64,000 nt of DNA from JADZEM01 sp046328125. Lineage in GTDB: Bacteria; Chloroflexota; UBA6077; JACCZL01. A program made the translations under genes and the position numbers. The notes beneath the pieces were generated by a model. That model saw nothing but the letters and a program-made list of their open reading frames with translations, did not search any database and had not been told where the DNA came from. The stretch lies in the NCBI GenBank assembly GCA_046328125.1, contig JAXLXF010000027.1, positions 46,565-110,564 of the forward strand, read 5' to 3'. Positions within the stretch are counted from its first letter, which is position 1; every line of letters begins with the position of its first letter. Below, piece by piece: positions 1 to 8,339 of this stretch.

Positions 1-1
1 C

Positions 2-214
2 CCGATCTACGACCACGATGGCGCCATCGTCGCCGCCTTGACGATTGGCGCGCCAGTCACCCGCTACACGCCGGAGATCGGCGAAGCGTGCATCACCGCC
101 GCGGTGGACGCCGCGCGCGGCATCTCGGCGGCACTCGGCTTCCAGGGCACCGTTGCCCGGCCCACTCGGCCCGCCCAGGCGCGCGACGACGCGTGCGTCG
201 AAGCGGAGTGGTAA
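2..214 (+). CDS. IclR-family transcriptional regulator, C-terminal fragment
   Basis: The 5' end lies outside the window; 70 codons remain before a TAA stop. The fragment begins PIYDHDGAIVAALTIGAPV and continues with a helix containing ITAAVDAARGISAALG. This matches the end of the IclR effector-binding domain, where a strand after 'D..G.VVAAL.I.GP' is followed by a C-terminal amphipathic helix. The DNA-binding domain is not visible. The gene ends 27 bases before the flavin reductase gene, so the two may be co-transcribed or functionally linked. The assignment rests on this short domain end only. Confidence 0.7.
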   Translation, partial: PIYDHDGAIVAALTIGAPVTRYTPEIGEACITAAVDAARGISAALGFQGTVARPTRPAQARDDACVEAEW

Positions 215-241
215 CTCACACCGTACCAGGAGGGACACGAC

Positions 242-778
242 ATGGCTCAGGCGGTCACCCCGGCATCCGCTGAACCTTCGGCGCAAGCCGCGTTTACCGG
301 GCAGGACATGCGGCGTGCGTGCGGCCAGTTTGCGACCGGGGTCACCATTGTGACCGTCCGCGACGGCGACGGCCTCCGAGGCATGACCGCCAACTCGTTC
401 ACGTCCGTCTCGCTCGACCCGCCGCTGCTTCTGGTCTCGGTGGACCGGCGCAACCGGACCCACGAGCTGTTGACGGTCGGCGAGCCGTTCGTGGTCAACG
501 TCCTCGCGCAGGATCACCTGCAGTGGTCGGACCGCTTTGCCGGGCGCCACGGCGACGTCCAGCATCAGTTCGACGACGTCCCGCACACCCTGTCGCCGGA
601 CGGCGTGCCGATCATCGACGGCGCACCGTCCGCCTTCTCGTGCCGCGTCGTCGCGATCCACGAGGCCGGCGACCACTCGCTGTTCGTCGGCCAGGTCGAG
701 GACATCGCGCACAACCCGGTCGAGACGCCGCTGCTCTTCTTCGGCGGCAAGTACCGCGCGCTCCAGTCAATCGAGTAG
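242..778 (+). CDS. Flavin reductase-domain protein (FMN-binding split barrel)
   Basis: This 178-residue protein has the flavin reductase-like (DIM6/NTAB, HpaC-type) signature. GMTANSFTSVSLDPPL at residues 47-62 is the FMN-contact segment, followed by the HELL and FVVNVLA strands, GDHSLFVGQV near 143-152 and the closing FFGGKYR near 167-173. Such enzymes use NAD(P)H to reduce FMN or FAD for a partner monooxygenase, in the cytoplasm. A strong Shine-Dalgarno (AGGAGG, about 228-233) precedes the ATG. The next gene downstream, 125 bases away, is an unrecognised 528-residue protein that could be its partner; that link is inference. Confidence 0.88.
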   Translation: MAQAVTPASAEPSAQAAFTGQDMRRACGQFATGVTIVTVRDGDGLRGMTANSFTSVSLDPPLLLVSVDRRNRTHELLTVGEPFVVNVLAQDHLQWSDRFAGRHGDVQHQFDDVPHTLSPDGVPIIDGAPSAFSCRVVAIHEAGDHSLFVGQVEDIAHNPVETPLLFFGGKYRALQSIE

Positions 779-903
779 CCCGCTCGAAGCGCCAGCTCAA
801 AGCGTGGCCTGGCGTCGGACGGCGTCAACGTCCGAGCCACGCGCGTCACCGTAGTTCGCGTAGCAGGCCATCAGCCTGCACCACTGTTGGGAGGGGGAAG
901 CCT

Positions 904-2490
904 ATGGCCAGCGGAGCCGCCACGATCGAGCGCATGAAGGAGGAGATCAGCGGGGCACAGTATCGCGAGGCCGCCGATACGTTCTGCCGCCTGATCGTCG
1001 AGGAGCAACAGCCGCTCAGAAACGCGGTCCACGCCGCCGTTGCCGCCGCCGCGCCGTTCGTGCAGGTGCCGTCGCACCTGATGAAGAAGGCAGACGGCGA
1101 GATGCGCGGCGTCAACTACGACCACACCATCCTCGGCTGGCGCGGCGCGCTCAAGCTGACGCCGCACCTCTCCAGGGAGCGCGCGCTCCTGCCCACCGTC
1201 CAGGCAATGTGGTACGCGCCCCAGGGCCTGAACATCTGGGAGCAGATCATCTGCGAGTTCCCGGGTCACTACGCCCGCGCCGAGAAGTGCAACCTGCGCT
1301 ACCCCGGCGACGACCCCGAGGTGGACCGCTTCGACGGGCCGGCCTGGGTGCCGCCGAAGATCCATTTCGAGGACCACGCCCCGATCCACGCCCCGTCGGT
1401 GGACGAGGGGCTGGAGCGGCTGTTGACCGCCATCGCCGAGGGCGACCGCGCCGAGGCGTACGGCCTGTTCCTGGGCCTCGCCGAGAACCCGGACAACCGC
1501 GAGCGCCTCAAAGAGGCAATCCTGTTCGCCGGCATCATCGATCTGCAGGATACGCTGATCAATCGCGGCGGCTACCAGAACATCGGGCACAAGGCGCTGC
1601 GGGCGCGGGCGCTGGTGGACATCGCGGACTATCTCGGGTGGGAGAACGCCCACGAGATCATCTACACCGTGGTGCCCGATCTCGGCTGCTCGCCGCGCCT
1701 GTACGGGCTGTGGACCGAGATCAGCAACCTCGTCAAGATCGAGCTCGCGCCGCGCCAGCCGATCCCGAAGCGCTCCGGCTTGCCGCTCTCCGAGCGCGAG
1801 CTCGACCAGTTGACCTTCACCATGCTGTGGGGCGGCCCCCACGAGGTAAACGCCATCGTCTCGTCGTTCTTCAGGCGGGGGGCCGGCCTGCTGGACGTCA
1901 CCGACGGCATCGCCGTGGCGTACCAGCGCTACATGATCGACGTGCTGGAGCACCCGAGCGCGTTCAGCCACCCGATGCACTCGTTCGACTACATGAACGT
2001 GGTCAACCATTGGCTGCGCACGTATGAGAACAAGCATCAGGTGAAGGCCGTCTACATGGCCGCCCGGTTCATGAACGACGCCTTCCGCGCCAACGCCATG
2101 TTCCCACGCGACCCGAAGGTCGAGCTGGCGCCGCGCTCCGAGTACCGCCCGTACGCCGACGAGATCGCCGTGGACCGGCTGCTGCCGGTGCTGCAAGAGG
2201 CGATCCTGGTCCAGGACGCGCCCCGGTCGGGCGCGCTGGTGGACTCTTACCTGGAGCGCACCGGCGAGCGGAAGGAGCTACTGGAGACGATCACCTTCGC
2301 GGCCTGCCACTGGCAGAACGACCCGCACGTGATGCGCAACTGCATCTCCTCGATCGAGGAGTACAGCGCCAACCAGACCAGCCGCCGCGACGACATCATC
2401 CGTGGCTACGTCAAGCACCAGTCGCGGTACGTCAAGCGGGCCAAGATGCACGAGTGCCTCGGCCTGTATTCGCAGTATTTCTTCAAGTGA
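904..2490 (+). CDS. Uncharacterised 528-residue alpha-helical protein
   Basis: I do not recognise the family with confidence. The frame is open further upstream, but the ATG at 904 follows a strong ribosome site (GGGAGGGGGAAG), so the upstream part is treated as noncoding. The protein looks all-helical and soluble, with no signal peptide or membrane segment. It has several His-rich conserved-looking stretches, for example NIGHKALRARALVDIA, MLWGGPHEVNAIVSSFFRRG and HPMHSFDYMNVVNHW. Spaced histidines could hold a metal or flavin, but that is a guess. It follows a flavin reductase gene and precedes a small protein gene by a few bases, suggesting a three-gene unit. Confidence 0.8.
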   Translation: MASGAATIERMKEEISGAQYREAADTFCRLIVEEQQPLRNAVHAAVAAAAPFVQVPSHLMKKADGEMRGVNYDHTILGWRGALKLTPHLSRERALLPTVQAMWYAPQGLNIWEQIICEFPGHYARAEKCNLRYPGDDPEVDRFDGPAWVPPKIHFEDHAPIHAPSVDEGLERLLTAIAEGDRAEAYGLFLGLAENPDNRERLKEAILFAGIIDLQDTLINRGGYQNIGHKALRARALVDIADYLGWENAHEIIYTVVPDLGCSPRLYGLWTEISNLVKIELAPRQPIPKRSGLPLSERELDQLTFTMLWGGPHEVNAIVSSFFRRGAGLLDVTDGIAVAYQRYMIDVLEHPSAFSHPMHSFDYMNVVNHWLRTYENKHQVKAVYMAARFMNDAFRANAMFPRDPKVELAPRSEYRPYADEIAVDRLLPVLQEAILVQDAPRSGALVDSYLERTGERKELLETITFAACHWQNDPHVMRNCISSIEEYSANQTSRRDDIIRGYVKHQSRYVKRAKMHECLGLYSQYFFK

Positions 2491-2504
2491 GTGTGAGTGA
2501 CAGC

Positions 2505-2954
2505 ATGGCAGCAACCACCAACGGAACCAGCGAAGCTCACACCAACGGCGCCAGTCACGGCGCCAGTCACGGCCCGGCCGGCGCGCCGTCCTGCACGCTG
2601 CGGGAGGCCTGGGCGCTGCGCAACGCGTCCGCCCAGGCGCTCCTGCTGGCCGAAGCGCACATGCAGCGCCAGGTCGAAGAGGCCAGCGTCGAGGAGCTGA
2701 TCCGGCTGATCGAGGAGTTCTCGCCGACCCGCTCGACCGGTCCGGAGTGGACCCGGACCTTCGAGCCGCTGGTCGAGCGCCTCTGGGCCTGGTGCGACGA
2801 CGGGCGGATGGCGGCGTTGGAGGCCGAGTTTACGGCACGCGGGATGCCGTGGATGGCCGTCGCCAACGCCCTCACGCCGGAGCGCGGCGCCGAGGTCCGC
2901 GCGAAGCTGCGACAGCCGGCCTGGGCGCGGGTGCCCGCGTTCACGCTGGCCTGA
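2505..2954 (+). CDS. Uncharacterised 149-residue protein
   Basis: This is a small soluble protein with a low-complexity start (TNGTSEAHTNGASHGASHG, a short repeated ASHG) and then a helical body ending in PAWARVPAFTLA. No family is recognised. Two starts are possible. The ATG at 2505 is chosen here; a GTG at 2487 would overlap the upstream stop as GTGA, a typical coupling arrangement, and would add six residues. Neither has a strong ribosome site. The close spacing to the 528-residue gene argues that the two proteins work together. Confidence 0.7.
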   Translation: MAATTNGTSEAHTNGASHGASHGPAGAPSCTLREAWALRNASAQALLLAEAHMQRQVEEASVEELIRLIEEFSPTRSTGPEWTRTFEPLVERLWAWCDDGRMAALEAEFTARGMPWMAVANALTPERGAEVRAKLRQPAWARVPAFTLA

Positions 2955-3044
2955 CCGCGCCGACACGACCGTTCTCATGACGGCGACAACTGAATCGGGT
3001 TGACCCGACGTCGGGCGGGTGACACGCTATCGGCCGAAGACGTG

Positions 3045-3071
3045 TATACTGGGTGCTGCAAGCGTTTCCGC
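3045..3071 (+). promoter_or_regulatory. Likely -10 box and LacI-type operator of the first lacI gene
   Basis: TATACT at 3045-3050 is a good -10 hexamer; a GTGACA at 3019-3024 is a poor, over-spaced -35. Just downstream, TGCAAGCGTTTCCGC (3057-3071) resembles a LacI-family operator, differing from the palindromic core AAACGTTT by one base. Its position over the start site predicts autorepression of the regulator beginning at 3119. Confidence 0.55.
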
Positions 3072-3118
3072 AACTTTTCAGGAAGCACGAGCGGCCATCT
3101 CAGTGAGCGGATGAACCG

Positions 3119-4207
3119 ATGCGCGTCACCCTGCGCCAGGTCGCCGAACGTTCCCAGGTCTCGATCAGCACCGCCTCTCGCGTCCTCAACGGTCGTAGCG
3201 ACGCGCGGAAGGAGGTGCAAGAGCGGGTACTGCATGCGGCTCGCGAGCTTCAGTACACCGTCAACCAGCATGCGCGGGCGCTCAGGGAGGGCTCCAGCAA
3301 GACGCTCGGGCTGGTGCTTTACGATGCGCGGGCGACCTCCTTCAACGGCCCGCTGCTGCGCGGTATCTACGACGCCGCCACCCCACGTGGCTACGGCGTG
3401 ATGGTCTGTGACGCCAGCTCGTCGGTCGAGGCCGAGCGTCAGGCGTACCAGCAGCTCCTCGAGAGGCGGGTGGACGGAGTGCTCATCAACTCCGGCGTGG
3501 GTGGCGCCGAGCCGCTCCGGCATCTTGCCTCGGCCGGGATGCCGTTCGTCGTGCTGAACCGCCGCGTGGACGACGCCGACGGGGTGAACGCCGACTACGT
3601 CCTGATCGACGCCGAACAGGGCAGCTACCTCGCCACGCGCCACCTGATTGAGCTGGGCCACGAGCGTATCCTGTACCACACCCTGGCCGGCCGCAGCGTG
3701 CCAGCTCTCGAACGCTCCCCCGGGTACCGACGCGCGCTGGCCGAGTACGGCGTGCCGTTCGACCCGGAGCTCGTCCTCGAAAGCAAGCTGAGCCTGATGG
3801 ACACCCACGACCGGATCGTGGAGGCGATGAGCGGCCCGCGGCCTCGCCCCACGGCGATCGTCGCCTTCAACGACCTGCATGCGACGGCCGTCCTCAAGGC
3901 GCTCGCCGACCTGAAGCTGCGCGTTCCGGACGACGTGGCGGTGGTGGGACAGAACAACCAGGAGTTCACGCCGTTCCTGATTCCGCCGCTCACCACGGTG
4001 GTGCACACCGTTCAGCAGCTCGGCCGCCAGGGCGCGGAGCTGCTGCTCCAACGGCTCGGGTGGCCGGACGACGAGCCGTGGCTGCCGCATCGGGTAGCGC
4101 TCGAGCCAACTTTGATCGTCCGTGAGTCGTCAGGCGGGCCACGGAGCGCCACGGCGAAGCGTTCGGCAGACGGCCGGACAGCCCGACAGCCTGACGGCAC
4201 GGCTTGA
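3119..4207 (+). CDS. LacI-family transcriptional regulator (first copy)
   Basis: This 362-residue protein starts with the LacI helix-turn-helix and hinge helix (TLRQVAERSQVSISTASRVL followed by NGRSDARKEVQERVL). It continues with a periplasmic-binding-protein-like effector domain, visible in KTLGLVLYDA, GVLINSGVGG, TAIVAFNDLHA and VVGQNNQEFTPF. The C-terminus has an extra charged tail after the usual LIVRESS end. It is placed directly before a sugar-catabolic operon, and operator-like sites lie both before it (3057-3071) and after it (4246-4260). It is probably a local repressor released by a sugar derived from the imported glycan. The second LacI at 23659-24699 is a clear paralogue. Confidence 0.93.
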   Translation: MRVTLRQVAERSQVSISTASRVLNGRSDARKEVQERVLHAARELQYTVNQHARALREGSSKTLGLVLYDARATSFNGPLLRGIYDAATPRGYGVMVCDASSSVEAERQAYQQLLERRVDGVLINSGVGGAEPLRHLASAGMPFVVLNRRVDDADGVNADYVLIDAEQGSYLATRHLIELGHERILYHTLAGRSVPALERSPGYRRALAEYGVPFDPELVLESKLSLMDTHDRIVEAMSGPRPRPTAIVAFNDLHATAVLKALADLKLRVPDDVAVVGQNNQEFTPFLIPPLTTVVHTVQQLGRQGAELLLQRLGWPDDEPWLPHRVALEPTLIVRESSGGPRSATAKRSADGRTARQPDGTA

Positions 4208-4260
4208 CGGGCAGGATGGCGCATGCGATACTGCCGCAAAGTTTGTGGCAACGTTTGCAA
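4204..4260 (+). promoter_or_regulatory. Promoter plus LacI-type operator of the first catabolic operon
   Basis: TTGACG (4204-4209), a 17-base spacer and GATACT (4227-4232, preceded by TGC) form a well-spaced sigma70-type promoter. The -35 overlaps the lacI stop codon. TGGCAACGTTTGCAA (4246-4260), a near-palindromic LacI-type site, lies immediately downstream of the expected start, where a bound repressor would block transcription of the operon beginning at 4292. Confidence 0.65.
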
Positions 4261-4291
4261 TTCATGATTACACGCCGCTGGAGGCCGACCG

Positions 4292-6391
4292 GTGACCACC
4301 ACTGACGCGCGCGAACCGGGAGCCGACGCCGGCTCTTCCGCCGTCGTCGCGCCCGCTGCCGACTCTGGGCGCCCCTGGTGGCACCGCCCGTTCGGCATGT
4401 TCCAGACCAACCTGCGCGAAATCGACGCGACCCTCGACGTCGATGCCGTCCTCGACTACATCGAGGGGCACGGCGCCGATGCCTGGCTCGTGAACGCCGG
4501 CGGCATCTTCTCCTTCTTTCCGACCGCGCTGCCGTTCCAGACCCGCAATCCGTACCTCAACGGACGACCCGGCGGCGACATGCTCGGGGACGCCGTCAAG
4601 GGCGCCCATGCGCGCGGCCTGAAGCTGGTGGCGCGGATGGACTTTTCGAAGGTCTCCGCGAAGATCGCCGCCGAGCACCCGGAGTGGCTGTACGTCTCCC
4701 CGACCGGCCAGCCCCAGGTGTACAGCGGCCTGTTCAGCGTCTGCCCGAACGGCGGGTACTATCAGGAGAAGACGTTCCTGGCCCTGGACGAGGTGATCGA
4801 CCGCTACCCGGTCGACGGCTTCTTCTTCAACTGGTTCGGGTTCAACGAGATCGACTACAGCAAGGTGTACAACGGCGTCTGCCACTGCCTGAGCTGCCAG
4901 CGCGCCTTCAAGGCGTACTCGGGCCTGGACACGCTGCCGGACAACCCGTCGTCGCCAGGGTACGGGATCTGGCGGACGTTCTCGGCGGCCGTCATCGCCG
5001 ACCTGACCGGCCGCCTGAAGGACCATATCGCGAAGCGGCGCCCGGACGCCTTTCTGATGGGCCGGACGGCCAACCTGATCTTCCACGAGGCGAACAACGC
5101 CCTCGGGCGGGAGCTCTGGCACCACGCCACCGGCGAGTCGGTCAGCGCCCCGAAGTCGCACCGCCCCGAGGTGCCGGTCATCGTCAACTCGGTCGCGTTC
5201 ATGGACATGCCGTACCGGCTGGCCGGCGAAGAGCCGGCGATGTTCGCGCAGTACCTCCTGCAGACGATCTCGCGGGGCGGCAGCATCTCGACGTACATCA
5301 TGGGCACGCCGGGCCTGATCCCCTACCCGTGCCTGCCGGTCGCCGGCGAGATCACCCGGTTCCACAAGAAGTGGCGAGGCGTCTACACCAACATGCTGCC
5401 GACCGCCAAAACCGGCCTGGTGCTGCCGAAGCAGCTGGCACGCTCGGCAGCCGACCACGAGGCGTCCACGGCGGAGTATCGCGGCTTCTACGAGGCGCTC
5501 CAGCAGACTCACGTCCCGTTCGACGTGGTGCCGCAGGACGGCATCCCCGAGATGGCCAGGACCGGCGGGCTCGCGCGCTACTCGGTGCTGATCCTGCCGG
5601 ACCTGGGCGAGCTGACCGCCGATGCTGTCGGCGCCCTGGACGCGTTCGTGGCGGAGGGCGGCCGGCTGCTCAGCACCGGCTCGTCGGCGCTGGCCGGCGA
5701 CGGCAGCATTCAGCTTCAGAGCCTCGCCGCCGAGGGCCAGCTGGCGGTGACGCGGGGTCAGGCGCTCTGGTCCACCTGCGTGGCGCCCGACCAGTCCGGC
5801 GCAACCAGAGCACACCAGTACCTCGGCCCGGTCCTGCCGGTCTACGGCGCGTACCACTTCTGCGCCTGGAAGGCCGACGCCGAGCGCCGCCAGGTGATGC
5901 TAGCGCGCGCCTCGTACGGCCCGCCCGAGAAGGCGTACGGCAACGAGGTGGTGGAGCACCCCGGCTACGCGGTCCGCGCGCACGGCAAGGGCCGCACGGC
6001 GATGGTGCCCTGGACGATCGGGCGCTCCTACCGCGAGCTCGGCCTGACGGTGTCGCGGGGCGTGATGCACGAGCTAGTGCAGGAGCTGCTGGCCGGCGAC
6101 GAGATCGTCGCGGCGGACCTGCCCGAGAGCACGGAGATCACCGTCCACAAGAACGGTCAGCGTCTGGTGGTGCACGTCGTCAACATGTCCGGCGCGCGCC
6201 GGTCCAACTTCGGGCCGCCGCTGCCGATCCGCGACGGCGTCCTGCGGGTGCGCGGGGCCGACGCTGGCGCGACCGTCCGTGCCCTGGTCGGCGATGCACC
6301 CTGCCAGACATCAGCCGAGGACGGTTGGCTCACCATCACGCTCCCGCGGATCGATCTGTTCGACGTGATCGTCGTAGATTCCTCGAAGTAA
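4292..6391 (+). CDS. Glycoside hydrolase-like protein, GHL6 type with beta-galactosidase trimerisation-like domain
   Basis: The protein has 699 residues, starting at a GTG with GGAGG (4280-4284) upstream. Residues about 30-370 look like a TIM barrel of the hypothetical glycosyl hydrolase 6 type, with strands DAWLVNAGGIFSFF, GLKLVARMDFSK and YPVDGFFFNWFGFNE; D175 in the last is a candidate catalytic acid. VCHCLSCQ (about 193-200) is a C-x-C-x2-C cluster. A Rossmann-like segment (about 380-560, with YSVLILPDLGELT) resembles the GH42 trimerisation domain, and a C-terminal beta-sandwich follows. There is no signal peptide, so it is cytoplasmic. It is the first gene of an operon with sugar transport genes; a paralogue is at 16806-18908. 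The substrate is unknown. Confidence 0.82.
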   Translation: MTTTDAREPGADAGSSAVVAPAADSGRPWWHRPFGMFQTNLREIDATLDVDAVLDYIEGHGADAWLVNAGGIFSFFPTALPFQTRNPYLNGRPGGDMLGDAVKGAHARGLKLVARMDFSKVSAKIAAEHPEWLYVSPTGQPQVYSGLFSVCPNGGYYQEKTFLALDEVIDRYPVDGFFFNWFGFNEIDYSKVYNGVCHCLSCQRAFKAYSGLDTLPDNPSSPGYGIWRTFSAAVIADLTGRLKDHIAKRRPDAFLMGRTANLIFHEANNALGRELWHHATGESVSAPKSHRPEVPVIVNSVAFMDMPYRLAGEEPAMFAQYLLQTISRGGSISTYIMGTPGLIPYPCLPVAGEITRFHKKWRGVYTNMLPTAKTGLVLPKQLARSAADHEASTAEYRGFYEALQQTHVPFDVVPQDGIPEMARTGGLARYSVLILPDLGELTADAVGALDAFVAEGGRLLSTGSSALAGDGSIQLQSLAAEGQLAVTRGQALWSTCVAPDQSGATRAHQYLGPVLPVYGAYHFCAWKADAERRQVMLARASYGPPEKAYGNEVVEHPGYAVRAHGKGRTAMVPWTIGRSYRELGLTVSRGVMHELVQELLAGDEIVAADLPESTEITVHKNGQRLVVHVVNMSGARRSNFGPPLPIRDGVLRVRGADAGATVRALVGDAPCQTSAEDGWLTITLPRIDLFDVIVVDSSK

Positions 6392-6404
6392 GGTGACGCA
6401 CGCT

Positions 6405-7355
6405 ATGCCCGCACGTACCTCGGTTCTGGTGACTGGCAATTTCTCTGACGCCAACATGCAGCTGATGCGAGACGCGGCCCCGGCCGCCGACCTGCACTTC
6501 GTCGGCAAAGTGGCTGACGCCGGCAACCTCCTGGAAGAGGTCGACGCGGTGGCCGGGACGCTGAAGGCGCCGGACCTGGCGAAGGCGTCGAAGCTGAAGT
6601 GGGTTCACAGCTGGGCCGCCGGCCCGGACAACGACTTGATCCCCGAGATGATGGTCAGCCCGGTCGTGCTGACCTCCTCGGTGGGCAACGGCGCGATCCC
6701 GCTGGCCGAGCACTCGATCGGTCTGATGATCATGCTGAATCGAGACTTCCCACGCTGGATGCGCGCGCAGGCGGACAAGCGGTGGGAGCGTTTCACCCAC
6801 CCAGAGTTGAAGGGGCTGACGCTCGGCATCTTCGGGCTGGGCAACTCAGGCTCCGATCTGGCGCTGAAGGCGAAGGCGTTCCACATGCGCGTCGTCGGGC
6901 TGCGGCGGCGACCCGAGCTGTCGGTGCCCGGCGTGGACACGATGTACACCATCGCCCAGTTCCACGACTTCCTGGCCGAGTCCGACTTCGTGGTGGTCAC
7001 CGCGCCGGCGACCGCCGAGACGACCGGCATCTTCGACGAGGCCGCCTTCCGCGCGATGAAGAAGACGGCCTACTGGATCTGCATCTCGCGGGGCGGCATC
7101 GCGGACGACGCGGCGCTGCTGAAGGCGCTCCGGGAAGGGTGGATCGCCGGGGCCGGCATCGACGCGCACAGCATCGAGCCGCTACCGTCCGACAGCCCGT
7201 TCTGGGACCTGCCAAACGTCATCATCACCCCGCACAACGGCGCCACCACCTTCGGCACCGCGCAGCGCAGCGTGGAGATCTTCGCGGACAACCTGAAGCG
7301 TTTCGTGGACGGCGAGCCGTTGCGCAACGTGGTTGACAAGCAGGCCGGGTACTGA
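6405..7355 (+). CDS. D-isomer-specific 2-hydroxyacid dehydrogenase, NAD-binding
   Basis: This 316-residue protein has an intact NAD-binding fold: GLTLGIFGLGNSG with the GxGxxG at residues 144-149. The expected catalytic Arg (R229 in SRGG), Glu (E258 in SIEPLP) and His (H277 in TPHNG) are present. It should reduce a 2-keto acid or oxidise a D-2-hydroxyacid in the cytoplasm. An ATG at 6405 is preferred over a GTG at 6393 because TAAGGTG lies at a usable distance from the ATG. It sits between the GHL6 gene and the transporter, so it probably acts on a sugar-acid breakdown product; the exact substrate cannot be read from sequence. Confidence 0.9.
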   Translation: MPARTSVLVTGNFSDANMQLMRDAAPAADLHFVGKVADAGNLLEEVDAVAGTLKAPDLAKASKLKWVHSWAAGPDNDLIPEMMVSPVVLTSSVGNGAIPLAEHSIGLMIMLNRDFPRWMRAQADKRWERFTHPELKGLTLGIFGLGNSGSDLALKAKAFHMRVVGLRRRPELSVPGVDTMYTIAQFHDFLAESDFVVVTAPATAETTGIFDEAAFRAMKKTAYWICISRGGIADDAALLKALREGWIAGAGIDAHSIEPLPSDSPFWDLPNVIITPHNGATTFGTAQRSVEIFADNLKRFVDGEPLRNVVDKQAGY

Positions 7356-7379
7356 CCACGGTCCGGAAGGGGAGCCGAC

Positions 7380-8339
7380 GTGGCCTCTGAGCACGCGATC
7401 CACCCCGCCGATGGGGCATCCCCCGCCGTCCCGGTCAGCGCCCGGCGCGCGAGACGGTACCGGCACGGGTTCGCACCGTGGCTGCTGCTGACGCCGTGGC
7501 TGGTCGGGCTGTTCTGTATCACGCTCGGCCCGATGGTGGCGTCGCTGTACCTCTCGTTCACGAACTACAACCTGCTCGGCCAGCTCCGCTGGGTCGGCTT
7601 CAACAATTACGTCGAGCTGCTGACGGACGACCCGCGCTTCTACCAGGCCGCGAGCGTGACCGTGAAGTATGTCGTGGCCGGCGTGCCGCTGCAGCTCATG
7701 TTCGCGCTCGCCATCGCGCTCATTCTGAACCAGGGGCTGCCCGGACTCACCTTCTACCGCTCGATGTACTACCTGCCGTCCCTGCTTGGATCGAGCGTGG
7801 CGATCGCGCTGCTCTGGCGGCAGATCTTCGGCTCGGCGGGCCTGGTGAATCAGGTGCTCGGAGCGATCGGGTTCACGCAGCTGCCAGCCTGGATCGCCAC
7901 ACCAGAATACGCCCTCGACACGATCATCCTGCTGCACGTCTGGACGTTCGGATCGCCGATGATCATCTTCCTGGCCGGCCTCCGCCAGATCCCGCGCGAG
8001 CTGTACGAGGCGGCCTCGGTGGACGGCGCGGGCCGGCTGACCCGGTTCTGGCAGATCACCCTGCCGATGCTCTCCCCGGTGATCTTCTTCAACGTCGTCT
8101 TGCAGACGATCAGCGCATTTCAGAGCTTCACGCAGTCGTTCGTGGTCAGCGGCGGGACCGGCGGCCCGGTCGATTCGACGCTGATGTACACGCTGTACAT
8201 GTACCAGCAGGCGTTCACCCATTTTCGGATGGGGTACGCCTCGTCGATGGCCTGGCTGCTGGTGATCACCGTCGCTTCGCTGACCGGGCTGAACTTCTGG
8301 CTATCCAGGTACTGGGTCCACTACGGAGGGGACAAGTAA
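7380..8339 (+). CDS. Carbohydrate ABC transporter permease, CUT1 (MalF-like)
   Basis: This 319-residue inner-membrane protein has about six membrane segments, beginning with APWLLLTPWLVGLFCITLGP. The cytoplasmic EAA loop, EAASVDGAGRLTRFWQITLP at about residues 209-229, would contact the ATPase. The start is a GTG with AAGGGGAG upstream. Its stop overlaps the next permease start as TAATG, a strong sign of translational coupling. It pairs with the MalG-like protein and the lipoprotein that follow. No MsmX/UgpC-type ATPase is encoded in this operon, so a shared ATPase from elsewhere in the genome would be needed, as is common for CUT1 systems. Confidence 0.93.
   Translation: MASEHAIHPADGASPAVPVSARRARRYRHGFAPWLLLTPWLVGLFCITLGPMVASLYLSFTNYNLLGQLRWVGFNNYVELLTDDPRFYQAASVTVKYVVAGVPLQLMFALAIALILNQGLPGLTFYRSMYYLPSLLGSSVAIALLWRQIFGSAGLVNQVLGAIGFTQLPAWIATPEYALDTIILLHVWTFGSPMIIFLAGLRQIPRELYEAASVDGAGRLTRFWQITLPMLSPVIFFNVVLQTISAFQSFTQSFVVSGGTGGPVDSTLMYTLYMYQQAFTHFRMGYASSMAWLLVITVASLTGLNFWLSRYWVHYGGDK

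Noticed and set aside
319..903. N-terminal extension of the 528-residue protein
   Set aside because: It overlaps the flavin reductase gene and lacks a ribosome site; a strong site precedes the ATG at 904.
4268..6396. Long open frames overlapping the first GHL6 gene in other frames on both strands
   Set aside because: Composition is Arg/Pro/Ala rich with no domain, whereas the chosen frame has clear barrel and trimerisation motifs and a ribosome site.
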